A DNA stretch of 64,000 bases from Marsupella aquatica. Its lineage: Eukaryota; Marchantiophyta. Numbering within the stretch: the first letter of the stretch is position 1; every line of letters starts with the position of its first letter. The stretch is taken from the NCBI GenBank assembly GCA_973895155.1, contig OZ316896.1, positions 17,546,001-17,610,000 of the forward strand, read 5' to 3'. The notes under the pieces are model-generated. The model saw only the letters and a list, made by a program, of their open reading frames with translations. It made no database searches and was not told the DNA's origin. Below, piece after piece: positions 11,311 through 21,589 of the stretch. A program made the translations under genes and the position numbers.

Positions 11311-12707
11311 ACAATCATATAAAGGAGTATCAAGGGAGTGTTCTCCACGTACGTACTGTTACAATGAATAATCTCCTCTCTTTTTTCTCTCATCTCCATA
11401 TTCAAACATATTTCAATATACAAGTCTTCATTGACTCTAACTTGTTGATCAAATTAATTTACATATCCAAGGGGTCCTCAGCTAGTTGTGTTGTCATGGT
11501 GGCTGCGTTGTCATATTGGCGAGGTTATCATTGTGGCCAAGTTCTTGTTGCAAAATTGTTGTTATTTTTGCTGGTATGTTGCTGTACTTCCCCATGCAAG
11601 CATTAAGGAAAGTATGCCATTACAAAAAAAGGTATTTGCAAATATATTGTCATTGCATGAAATCTTTATTCATCAAACGTTACAGAAGTTGAAGCAGCAG
11701 TAGTAGAGGATGGAAGGTGCACATGGGTTGGAAGAGATCAGGCGAGACTCAAGGCAAGAGCTTTTGGCCAGAATTTTGGAGACTTTAGCCAGAATTTTGG
11801 TGTTGGTGAATCATGAAGGGCGCCAAACAAATTGCGCCCAGCAAGGTTTTGGTTGATGCACTGACCGCCCGAGTTAGTGACGGTCAAGCTTTGCAGGAAC
11901 CACAGATTTTTAGTCCCATGACCCAGCCAACATTATTCCCATCATGGGAAATACCCGGGCAACAACAACTCGATTGAGACTCCCTAATAACCAAATTGGC
12001 AAAAAAGGGGAAAAGAGAAACCTTAAAGCTTAATAAGTTGAAGGTGGGCCATCTACCTCCCTCAGGATTCAATGAATAGACAACGCTAGCTTTCTTATAC
12101 ACATTGATTAATTTGGCGAGCCCTATGCCTACGCCACCTGAGGGGTGCTGCCCCCACCGATCGCCTGATCAGCTGAATCAACACCATCAGCGCGGCCCCA
12201 TCAGCTGCCTCGAGAAATGCCTGACTTCGCTGCTTTTTGGACACACGCTTCACAGCCATGTCTAAGCAGGCCCGCCATGATTTTGGCCTGCCTCTTGGCT
12301 GACAGGTCACAGGAGCAAGCACATTTGCTTTCGCATACTAAAAGTTAGTACAGAACACGATATGTCCACGAGGTATCTTGCCCATCCAATGATCCATGGC
12401 GGCAGCCCGAGGACCAACTCTGTGGGGCCGGGACGATGTTCGTTTCCCCATAGGTCGGTCGCCACTGGTGAAGCTCAAATCATGGTGCTGGTGAGAGAGC
12501 TTCTGCCTGTCACTACAGTAGTAGTAGTAGAGACGCTCCAAGCCCAAATGTACAAGCGTCTAAAATTCTGAACGGGGGTTTCGCATGCATATTATAGGGG
12601 GGCCTTACAAAAACGTCTTTGCTTTTCTTTATTCACTCGAAAATTGACTGGCTTTCTAAGACATGGGCCCATTGCTTTTTTTAAATAGAAAGAAGCGATG
12701 CGCCCCT

Positions 12708-12798
12708 TTCACTCATTACACCCTCCGAGATTTAATTGATTTAATCCCCTAAATAAAAGAAATGAAATCAATTAAATCTGGAGGATGAAATGAGTGAA
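12708..12798. repeat. Hairpin / MITE-like inverted repeat
   Basis: The left arm starts TTCACTCATTACACCCTCC and continues through GATTTAATTGATTT. The right arm is its reverse complement with a few mismatches and ends GGATGAAATGAGTGAA. Arms are about 34-35 nt with a loop of roughly 20 nt. The CACCCTCCG start resembles Stowaway-like ends, but no clear target duplication was seen. Confidence 0.7.
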
Positions 12799-13612
12799 CT
12801 GGGCCCATTGGGTCTTTTTATTCTTTTTATCTTTTTTGCTTGAAAGGAACATTTTACTCATAAGAAAAGTAAATCACAATAAAACCTGAAGTAACAGGCC
12901 AGACCCAAACAAGGCCCCAGGCCAACATCTACTCCGAGACTGAACACATTCAGCCAAGAGGGAAAAGGCAAAGAAAGGTTTATACTAAGAATTAACCCAG
13001 AGCATTTAATGAGCATATAGGATGCACTTGGCTTTCCCAAAATTCAGGTGTGGTGTTTAGGGACCCTACATGGCAAACTATGGGCCTAAGGACATGCAGT
13101 TGACTAAACAAGAACTTGGGCCCATTCGGGTATGGCATCTACAAGGACCCGGGCCCATCAAGGTATGGCGTCTACCAGACAAAGCAGTGGGCCCAGGGAA
13201 TTTCACTTGGCTTTACAAGAACTTGAGTCTCATTAGGAGCCAATTAAAAGTATAGTATCTTCCTATCTACAAAACAAGAAGAAGGGAACCTATGGGTTCA
13301 AGTAAATTCAGTGAGGCTTACAAGAACTGGGGCAATGGTGTTTACCCGATGCTACAAAGGAGTGGGCCCAAAGAAAGGCAGGTACCTCTTGAGACCATTC
13401 AAGTCGTTTATATATCCAGATCCTACCTGGCAAGTAGTGTGCCCAAGAAAATGCTGATGTGCAGTCCATCTTGAGAACTTTAGGTGTACTTCCATGAGAG
13501 GTGGACTTCCATGAGAACAAGAATTAGGGTCCTCCAGTTTGTTTTGGTGCAAAAAAGTCAAAAGTGCCCGACAGTTTTTGTAAAGTTATACACATAAATC
13601 CCAAACGTGTTA

Positions 13613-13860
13613 GGTATCATGGTACAATCCCAAATGATGGGGGTCCAAAGACCGGTCTGTAGTGAATAAGGTTTCACATGGGGGTCAAGATAATTAATTC
13701 TTGAATCATAGCACAATCCCAAATGAGGGTGACCCCGAGACCGGTCTCTAGTGAATAGGGTCGGATATGGCGGTCAGGATATTTAATTCTTGGGCAAGAG
13801 GGCAGAGATCGGTCTCTAGCTGAACATGGCGGTCACGGATAATTGAATCTACCTGACTAG
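13613..13860. repeat. Degenerate tandem repeat, ~95-bp unit, about three copies
   Basis: Copies share ACAATCCCAAATGA, GAGACCGGTCTCTAGTGAATA (with variants), and GGTCAGGATATTTAATTC in the same order. The third copy is shorter. Confidence 0.75.
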
Positions 13861-14387
13861 ATTCATAAGAATCCAATCTTGACTTGCAGACCGATTTTTA
13901 GAGTTACGAACCTGTCTACACAAAATTCTAGAACTCCCTATGGCAGCATACGTAAGAACACAACCAATCTACGTGCTTTACTCGAAGACTTGGAACAGAT
14001 AAGAGCTTCAATTTCATCCCCAAAAATGTTCAACTGGCTGTTTTTGCCAAATGTCTTCCTGTCGTCGATTTCCCAAGAGGAGACGGTATGTTGCCCTCTC
14101 TAAATTGACCTAATCAGGCAATATGTATATACACGTACCGCCTAAACCTGGACACGAGTCCCGTGGCAGTGGGAAAGATCCCTCCAACTACTTGCAACTA
14201 AGTGAAGCTGTCGTTGATCCACATCAACTCGAGGAGCAAGCGAAAGAAATGACCCATGTGATGGTAAAGGGACGAAATTCTCATAATCTGCACATTTCAG
14301 TTGTCCATCTATGTCGCACTCTCTAACCTGTCTGATAATGTCAAAAACGGAAGTAAGCTGGAGCACTTTGCCTCCTCTAAAATCATG

Positions 14388-17276
14388 CTATACAGTGTAC
14401 GACTGCTGAATGTGTTCCATATCCAAACCTTTCATCTTCACCACAGATTCTACATGGCCCTTGAGAGTGTGAAGCTCTCTCAACTTCGCAATTTCAGCGC
14501 GTCTCTTTGCCAACTGGGCGATCTCGGGAACATCGGTGTTCGTAGGCTGGAAGGATGGCGACGAGCCTGCCGCTTCTCCGCCGCCGTCCTGCAGACCGTG
14601 AAGAGTTCGCTGTGCGTGTGCCCATTGAGCCTCCCGGTTCTCTTTTCCGAAATTCTTCTCCGTACTAAATGCAGTCTTCCTCTGGAGCAGGAGATCCCAA
14701 GCACGTCCGCTCAAAACGTAGAAGATGGCGAACTTGATGAAATCGAGAGGAATGTATGTGACGATGCTGAACAACCAGATGACCCCGGCCCAACCCCATC
14801 CCACTCCTCTGATGGTAGCAAATCCCCAAACGGCATAGACGGCCAAAAAGGTGGCCACCAGTTGGGCAAGGCAGAAGGCAAGCAGAAGGAGCATGCCCGG
14901 GCGTTCCAAGTAGGAGAAGCCTCGCGACCGAGTGACGAAGATCAAAGCTTGGCTGATGATACTCACTTGCAGATACACAGCGGCAGTGAGCTGGCTCCTG
15001 CTACCTCTGATTGACCTCACGCCGAAGCTCTTCGAGAAAAAGTCAGTCTTATCGGCTGCCCAGAAGAAAAGGACCGTCATCAACGCCAAGTAGGTGCCAA
15101 TCACTACCCCAGTGGCGAAAATCTCCTTCAGCTTCCAACTGTCAGGGAGAGGAGACGGAATGACTCTGTCCTTGGAGATGGTCATGATCGTACCATCGTT
15201 CAATATGGCAATGACCAGAACCATAAATGGAGAGAAGTCAAACTTCCAAATCAAAGCGAGCAGGAGGAAGCCCAGGACGATACGGACGGTGATAGAAACC
15301 GCGTAGATCGTATAGTTCTTCATCCTCTGGAAGATGGCTCGACTAGTAAGCACAGCGTGGATGATGACGCTGAGACCAGGCTCTGTCAGCACGATATCTG
15401 AAGCACCACGAGCTGCATCAGTTGCATCAGAAACAGCAATGCCAATGTCTGCTTTCTTCAACGCTGGTGCATCATTCACACCATCTCCCGTCATCCCACA
15501 GATGTGGTTCTGCCCTTGAAGTCGCTTCACAATTTCATACTTGTGCTCCGGAAACACTCCTGCGAACCCGTCGGCCTTGAAAATCAGCTCGTCAATGTCG
15601 AGCCCTTCAATGGATGCATCCTTGCTCTTTCCAAGCAAGCTCGCAGACGGATACATGTTCGAACCCATTCCAAGCCTCCGGCCCGTTTCTTTGGCAATGG
15701 CGAGCTGATCACCTGTGATCATCTTCACATTGACTCCCAGCTTGAGAGCCTCACGAATGGTTTCGGCACTATCGTGGCGCGGAGGGTCGAAGAGCGGCAA
15801 CAATCCGAGAAACTCCCAAGGACCACCTGCACCCTCCTTGTTTTTCTCTGGCACTTGCTGCCTGGCCACGGCGAGAGATCGGAGCCCACGCTCAGCGAAT
15901 TTATCAATCACGGAGTGCACTCTGGCAGCAATTTCGGCCTTGTTGTGGGCCAAGTGAAGAATCTCCTCCGGAGCGCCCTTGGTAGCTCTGTGCCAGATGC
16001 CCTCTTCATCGACGAAGGTAATGGCCGTGCGCTTGTCGACAGGATTAAAAGGCAGGAAGTGAATTTCCTGGATGCCTGCGCGAGCTTCTTTAGGATCCCC
16101 CAACATGCCTACGATGGCGGTGTCAATGGCGTCCTGATTCTCCATCCTCGCTGCTCTAGCTGCAGAGAGCACCACGAAATCTCTATCCACACCTTTCGTG
16201 AACACTTCTACGAGATTCTTGTCTACGGTCAATTTGTTCAGGGTCAAAGTACCGGTCTTGTCGCTGCAAAGCACATCCATACCTGCCATCTCCTCGATAG
16301 CAGTCATTCGCTTCGTGATTGCACCCTGTTGAGACAACTTGTGGGAACCGATGGCCATGGTAACAGAGAGCACAGTGGGCATAGCAATAGGTATGCCACC
16401 AATAAGCAGAACCAAAAGATTGTTGATTCCATCACGATACTTCCGTTTCTGAATGGGGTACATGACGATAATCTCCACAATAATACCTAGCGCAATCGTG
16501 CAAATACAGAAACTTCCGATAGCTGTGAGAACTTTTTGGAAATGCCCCACCGACTTGGTGCTGTCTACGAGATATGCAGCCTTGCCGAAGAAGGTGTGCA
16601 CCCCTGTGGCAATGACCACGGCCTCGATTTCTCCTTGCTTGCAGGTCGATCCCGAGAACACCTCATCGCCTGGTTTCTTGGTGACGGGAAGCGATTCTCC
16701 CGTGAGAGAGGACTGGTCAATTTTTAAAGGATCGCCTTCGAGGAGACGAGCATCAGCTGGGACAATGTCTCCCAACTTGATGCTGATGATATCTCCTGGC
16801 ACTAGAATAGAAGCGTCCTGCTCTCCCCACTTCCCGTCTCGCAACACCTTTGTCTTCGGCGCCAGGCGAGCCATCAAGGCTGCAGCAGCATTACCTGCGT
16901 TGTTCTCCTCGATGAAACTGATAGTTGAATTGATGACAAGCAGCGTGATGATACCGATGAAATCTTGCCAATCGGGAGGCCTTCCCTGGCCGTTTGCAAG
17001 AGCAATGGCCATGATTGCGGCAGCCTCCATGACCCATGACAACGGATTCCACATGAACCCCAGGAACTTCAAAATTTTGCTCTCCGAAAATTCCTGGAGC
17101 TTGTTGGGGCCGAAGACGAGCAACCGAGCCTCCCCTTCTTCCATAGACAGTCCTTCCTTCGTGCATCGGAGCTGTGTGAAGACTTCTTCGACCGGGATGT
17201 GCTCCAGGTCGACGGTCTCATTTTGCAAGTCCTCGAAATTCATCAGGCCCGGCTTGGTCGCCCCGGCCTCCGCCAT
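14388..17276 (-). CDS. Plasma-membrane P-type H+-ATPase (P3A), intronless, penultimate-threonine type
   Basis: This proton pump of the P3A ATPase family uses ATP to export protons and energise the plasma membrane. I chose the ATG at 17276 (start MAEAGATKP), giving 962 residues, close to the usual 950. The open frame continues 23 codons upstream to a GTG only. All catalytic motifs are present in order: TGES of the actuator domain (192-195), the phosphorylation site DKTGTLT with Asp339, KGAPE (433-437), MITGDQ (519-524), TGDGVND (596-602), and the membrane residues Arg665 (VSITVRIV) and Asp694 ([10 protein letters not shown]), equivalent to the proton-transport residues of Arabidopsis AHA2. The C-terminal autoinhibitory domain ends QQSYTV, so phosphorylation of Thr961 and 14-3-3 binding are expected. 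The complete absence of introns is unusual, since seed-plant homologues have many, and may mean a retrocopy or lineage-wide intron loss. The frame is intact with no sign of decay. Confidence 0.97.
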   Translation of the reverse strand: MAEAGATKPGLMNFEDLQNETVDLEHIPVEEVFTQLRCTKEGLSMEEGEARLLVFGPNKLQEFSESKILKFLGFMWNPLSWVMEAAAIMAIALANGQGRPPDWQDFIGIITLLVINSTISFIEENNAGNAAAALMARLAPKTKVLRDGKWGEQDASILVPGDIISIKLGDIVPADARLLEGDPLKIDQSSLTGESLPVTKKPGDEVFSGSTCKQGEIEAVVIATGVHTFFGKAAYLVDSTKSVGHFQKVLTAIGSFCICTIALGIIVEIIVMYPIQKRKYRDGINNLLVLLIGGIPIAMPTVLSVTMAIGSHKLSQQGAITKRMTAIEEMAGMDVLCSDKTGTLTLNKLTVDKNLVEVFTKGVDRDFVVLSAARAARMENQDAIDTAIVGMLGDPKEARAGIQEIHFLPFNPVDKRTAITFVDEEGIWHRATKGAPEEILHLAHNKAEIAARVHSVIDKFAERGLRSLAVARQQVPEKNKEGAGGPWEFLGLLPLFDPPRHDSAETIREALKLGVNVKMITGDQLAIAKETGRRLGMGSNMYPSASLLGKSKDASIEGLDIDELIFKADGFAGVFPEHKYEIVKRLQGQNHICGMTGDGVNDAPALKKADIGIAVSDATDAARGASDIVLTEPGLSVIIHAVLTSRAIFQRMKNYTIYAVSITVRIVLGFLLLALIWKFDFSPFMVLVIAILNDGTIMTISKDRVIPSPLPDSWKLKEIFATGVVIGTYLALMTVLFFWAADKTDFFSKSFGVRSIRGSRSQLTAAVYLQVSIISQALIFVTRSRGFSYLERPGMLLLLAFCLAQLVATFLAVYAVWGFATIRGVGWGWAGVIWLFSIVTYIPLDFIKFAIFYVLSGRAWDLLLQRKTAFSTEKNFGKENREAQWAHAQRTLHGLQDGGGEAAGSSPSFQPTNTDVPEIAQLAKRRAEIAKLRELHTLKGHVESVVKMKGLDMEHIQQSYTV

Positions 17277-17352
17277 GGCTTCACCTCTCAGAACTACAAC
17301 GAGCCCAATTAGTGGAGCTTCTGTGGCGCCTCTCAAAACTACCACAAGCCCA
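17277..17352 (-). promoter_or_regulatory. 5' leader of the H+-ATPase gene with an internal duplication
   Basis: Immediately upstream of the start codon, the minus strand carries two near-copies of GTGGTAGTTTTGAGAGG about 48 bases apart. The duplication happens to keep the reading frame open into the gene, creating a 23-codon extension that begins with GTG. Translation from there is unlikely. Confidence 0.5.
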
Positions 17353-17530
17353 GGTACTCGACTTCCTTCGATGCTAGAGCACGATCAATACCGCACCCTT
17401 CGTGCTGACTGACAGCATCGCAACCACACCACAGCACCTCTTCGTCTCTTCCCTGAACTCCAGCCTTGGTGTGCGGGCAGAGGAATCAGAGCTGATATGA
17501 AGGATTGAAGGAGCTGCAGCGCGGAGTTGA

Positions 17531-17540
17531 CTATTTAAAA
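17531..17540 (-). promoter_or_regulatory. Candidate TATA box of the H+-ATPase gene
   Basis: On the minus strand this reads TTTTAAATAG, about 255 bases upstream of the chosen ATG, which would allow a 5' leader of roughly 220 bases. It is the best AT-rich core element in a locally GC-rich promoter region. Assignment is by position and sequence only. Confidence 0.4.
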
Positions 17541-19192
17541 TCTTTAGCTAACTCCTCAAAACGCCCTGTGACCTTTCGCCCTTGGCCTTTCACAGGACAT
17601 TGAAAAACCTCGTGCGACTTCACAGTTGTCAAGACAGTAGGCGGAAGAGCTTTTCTCGCCGTGCGAGGGAGCAGGTGCTATGGAAATATGGAATGGACTA
17701 CTTGCCCCCTCCCGGCAAATCTCCCGGCTGCGAGCTTTTATTTGGTTTAGTTCCGATTCATGAGGACTTGATAGGCTGGCTGGAGCATTGCCCCGCCGCA
17801 GGGAGTGATGTGGGTCCCTTCATTTGATACTCCCCGGCTCGTGACCATCCTGATAGGTTGCACTGCGGCAGGATGGGCCTGCAAGCGTCAGGAAGTCGGG
17901 TGTCCTTTGTAGGGTCAGGACACGCCTATGATGACGCCTTTACTGCCTTTGGCTTTAGCACTATGCACTGCCAAGAATTACGGAAGGGGGAGAGACAGTA
18001 ATCTGTAGAGACTCCATAGCCGAGTGACCGAGAAAATACCTTTGACTCCTTTTCGTTCCATAGTCCATTCGGCTTTGCGATAGCTCCGTGACCACTAGCG
18101 GACCTAGAGAGAGGGATGCAACAGACTTCCTTTTAGTTGCCGTTGAGAAGCCCTAATAATGACCAGGACGAAGAATTCTCCGTGACGACGGGTTCGATTG
18201 GTCAATTCAACGGGAGTCTCTGGGAAGTAGTTTTTGAGCCATCGCTGTTGGGATAGACCGCACGCATTCCACATGCGGTAGCATCAGTCCAGGGAGGTTG
18301 GACCTTGAATTCGGTAGGACCTTGAGTTCGGTAGGACCTCAGGTGGGTCCTTGGATAAAACAACTATTATTTTCTTGATAGGTTGAATTGCATTGCTGCC
18401 AGATGGGTCCAGACTGAACCCGGGGGCAGGAACTAGTAGTGGACTAGTGTACCGCAATCTCGTGGGAAGGTGGAAGCAGGCCGCTGATGATGCCTCCACT
18501 TCAGACTTCTGTAGGTTCGTCCCTAAACTCCCGGGTTTCCAGGGCGGATGCCTGTTTCAGGTGGACACGGGACTGACAAGCAAATCTCACCTCTCCAGTT
18601 CGGCGTTGCCCCTCGATCCAGGGGCATTCCACGGCTCCCTGTCCGCTTCTCTCTTCGAGACTTTCCTCGCACCGCGATCAACATCTCATGATGGCAGATA
18701 GCGGTAGCCCTGCACCACCACAATCCAGTGCCACTCCGGGGCTCCACCTCTTTCTCGTTCTTGCTCTCCAATTTCCCGACGTGCGAACGTTCTTTTCTTG
18801 CTAAAGGAAAATCCACAGCTCTCGCGTCGTCGATCAGATTTTATTTGCAGCACACGGATCGCCGCAGCCTGCCCCAAGTCCAAGCTTCCACCACCCCGCC
18901 ACCCCGGAGCTTCTTCACCTTCCTCTCACCCCGACCCCAGGAGCGCAGCTGCTGCTGCTGCGGAAGTGCCGATCCGTTGCAGCCGGTCGACCGGGCGATT
19001 TCTCGCCTCTCGAGAAGAGTCGAGGCCCTGCCCGCACCCCGGCGATGCGGCGACTCATCATCGTCACTTTCGTCAGCCAAACAGATCGGAAGAATTGCTC
19101 TCGTCTTGCGGTCACCACAGTCACACCACTGCTGCCATAGCTCTCCCTCCAGAGTTCTGCAGAATTTCATCGCTGCATCCGACTAAACAGTA

Positions 19193-19441
19193 CTATTTTC
19201 TCATACCACTTATTTCTGGAACCATTTCCTGTTACCGATGTCTCAAACGACTATTTCTGTTGCTATTTTTACACTACTATTTTCTCAAACCACTATTTCT
19301 GGAAGCATTTCCTGTTACCGATCTCTCAAACGACTATTTCTGTTCCTATTTTTACACTACTATTTTGTCAAACCACTATTTCTGGACCCATTTCCTGTTA
19401 CCGGTTTCTCAAACCACTATTTCTGCTAATATTTTTTGTGA
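19193..19441. repeat. Tandem repeat, 83-84 bp unit, three copies
   Basis: Units start at about 19193, 19277 and 19360. Each contains CACTATTTCTGGA, CATTTCCTGTTACCG and CTCAAACGACTATTTCTG. The unit itself contains two half-repeats of CTCAAACSACTATTTCTG, so it probably arose from a shorter repeat. Confidence 0.9.
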
Positions 19442-19504
19442 CTAGAACATTGAAGGACGAGTAGTGGAGTAAGAATCTGTGGTTTTCACAAAATGTGACC
19501 ATCA

Positions 19505-19720
19505 TGGCAGGGTAATTAACAAGGTGTCTCAAATCTCTTTCCATCACAGTCTAAGACAAATTCCCAAAATAAAAGTGGCAGTCACTGAAATGTGTGTCCA
19601 CTCACTCCTGCCTTGGGTAATTAACAAGGTGTCTCAAATCTCTTTCTGTCATAGTCTAGGCCAAATTCCCAAAAAAAAAGTGGCAGACACTGAAATGTGT
19701 GTCTGCTTATTTCTGACCCG
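19505..19720. repeat. Tandem duplication, ~105 bp unit
   Basis: GGTAATTAACAAGGTGTCTC occurs at 19511 and 19616, followed in both copies by CAAATCTCTTTC, AAATTCCCAAAA and ACTGAAATGTGTGTC. Mismatches are few. Confidence 0.85.
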
Positions 19721-19964
19721 TGACCAAAACTGATAGTTTCAGGTCAAATTTTTCTCCTGCAAACTTCCAAGTTTGAGATGCCCTAATATATAATATACTA
19801 ATATACTGGCCTGGGTACCAAAAAGTGTTCCACAGAAATTTGTTGGCACCTTCTAGAATAATTGTTGTCCATTGAAAAATCAATAATGTTGATTTGACCT
19901 GCTCATCATGTTGTGACCTGTCTCAAACTGAAAACTCGGATTTCCACTCTCCCGCGGTGAGTAG

Positions 19965-20840
19965 GGGGGAAGAATATGAGTTCCATTACAATTGTTCACC
20001 AGGGAGTTTGACACAGGTGAAATCATTGGTAAGATTACTGAAAATCCTTTACCTATGGCATTTTTGTGCTGGTAAAGCAGGGAAGAATACGAGTACTACA
20101 AAAATCCTTTCCCAAGTTTCCAAGGAAAAAACCTTTCCTAAGGGGCCTTGGGCACAGAAAAAGAGTAATAAAAAGTCTTTTCCACGGACATTCGGTGCGG
20201 GTGGATTAGGGAAAAGAATGAGAGTACTACAAAATTCTTTCCCGATGGCATTTGGTGCGGGGGAAATAGGGAAAGAAAGAGAGTACTAAAAATAACTTTC
20301 CCAGGGGCATTTGGCACAGGTGAGTTGGGAGAAAGCATAAGATTACTTACAAACCTTTCCCAAGGAATTTGGTGACTTTGAAGTGGGGGAAAGAATGAGT
20401 GCACTAGAAAATTCTTTTCTACGGGCATTTGGGTGAATTAGGGGAAACACTGAGAGTACTAAAAACATCCTTCCCAGGAGCATTTGGTGCTGGTGCAGGA
20501 GAAGAAACAACAAGAGTACTAAAACATTCTTTACCACGGGCATTTAGTGCCGGGTGACTTAGGGGAAAAAATGAGAGTACTAGAAAATTTGGTGCGGTGA
20601 ATAGGAGAGAGAATCAGAGTATTAAAATATTGTTTCCATAGGGGATGTGGTGCCGTTGAATTATGGAATATGAGTACCATTAAAAATTATTTCCCATGTA
20701 CTTCAGATCAGGTCACGACGGCAGGTGAACTTGATTTGTTGTCCCCTGTACTGTTGAATTGAATTAGGGAACAGAATAGGAGTACTGAAAATTTCCCATT
20801 TGTATTTTGTTCTTCTGAATTAGGGGAAAAGTGTAGGGGT
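19965..20840. repeat. Degenerate minisatellite, ~60-bp unit, a dozen copies
   Basis: The pattern GAGTACTA(C)AAAA followed by CTTTCCCA, GGGCATTTGGTGC, and TTAGGGGAAAGAATGA recurs about every 55-65 bases with many changes. Isolated copies occur beyond the array near 21070 and 22270, showing that the unit is dispersed as well as tandem. Confidence 0.8.
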
Positions 20841-20892
20841 AACCCATGGCCTATTGGCCCATTGTCCCCAATAGGTAATAGGCCATGGGCTT
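20841..20892. repeat. Short inverted repeat (hairpin)
   Basis: CCCATGGCCTATT and its exact reverse complement AATAGGCCATGGG face each other across about 20 bases, which themselves contain CCCATTGTCCCCAATAGG. It could be a remnant of a small transposon. No target duplication was identified. Confidence 0.6.
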
Positions 20893-21391
20893 AGCAAAGA
20901 TAAACCCTGAAATTATTTTCACATAAAATTTTGACATTTGGAGACTTGGCTAGGGTCACTGGGTATTACTAGATTCGGAATCCCTTCACCAGGCTGTTGA
21001 GGGGGGTAACCGCTGGGACTCCCCTCCCCTTTACTACAAAGAGAAAAATAGAACAAGGGGCTTTAAATATGAGTACCACTAAAAATCCTCTGGTAGACAA
21101 TAGCTATTGGGGCGCATGCTAAGGGGTTTTGGAGTGATTGGTGGGTTGTTCAGTCTGGAGGATTACTTGATCCTGGTGGACTTCAGTCCTTTGTGGGTAT
21201 TCTGTCTGCCTTGAGATTGTTTGGTTTCTGACATTTGGTTTCACCTAGGATCCAGATGTGGTAGGGGTAGGTGCAGAATCCTCTTTTTTGGATTTGCGCT
21301 AATGGGTACTGTAGATGTTCAGAAATTGTAGATGTTCAGAAATTTTTGAAGCTGCTATATGGTGAATGCACATTTCAGATTTTGTCTTATT

Positions 21392-21589
21392 CAGATTTTT
21401 GTGTCATCTATTTTCATTTCAATCTGCTTTATCAAGGGGCAGCCTTTGTATTCTATACATTTTTAATTAATTTTTAGACCCCTTTAGTTTCAGATTTTTG
21501 TGTCATCTATTTTCATTTCAATCTGCTTTATCAAGGGGCAGCCTTTGTATTCTATACATTTTTAATTAATTTTTAGACCCCTTTAGTTT
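21392..21589. repeat. Perfect 99-bp tandem duplication
   Basis: Bases 21392-21490 and 21491-21589 appear identical, starting CAGATTTTTGTGTCATC and ending CCCCTTTAGTTT. The absence of differences indicates a very recent event, or an assembly artefact. A diverged relative of the same sequence lies at about 27165-27310. Confidence 0.92.

Larger units (their letters stand above)
8249..14387. other. Repeat-rich intergenic region without supported genes
   Basis: Only short open frames without recognisable similarity occur. Visible structure includes three tandem GTTTGCAGCC-containing units at 9470-9570, an inverted pair of related sequences at 9172-9310 and 11165-11310, a hairpin at 12708-12798, GGGCCCA-containing repeats at 13080-13260, and three copies of a roughly 95-bp unit at 13613-13860. 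The last few hundred bases belong to the 3' flank of the proton pump gene. Confidence 0.5.

Noticed and set aside
12095-12322. Minus-strand frame beginning ...QPRGRPKSWRACLD, reminiscent of reverse-transcriptase fragments
   Set aside because: Only a short similarity by eye, no catalytic motif (such as a YADD-type box) and no neighbouring retroelement domains.
17277-17345. Upstream 23-codon extension of the H+-ATPase
   Set aside because: It begins at GTG, lies in a leader duplication, and the next ATG (MAEAGATKP) fits the family's normal N-terminus.
14301-17412. Long plus-strand open frames (14301-15014, 15504-16490, 16453-17412)
   Set aside because: They are antisense to the H+-ATPase coding sequence. 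Their openness follows from its codon use, and they resemble no family.
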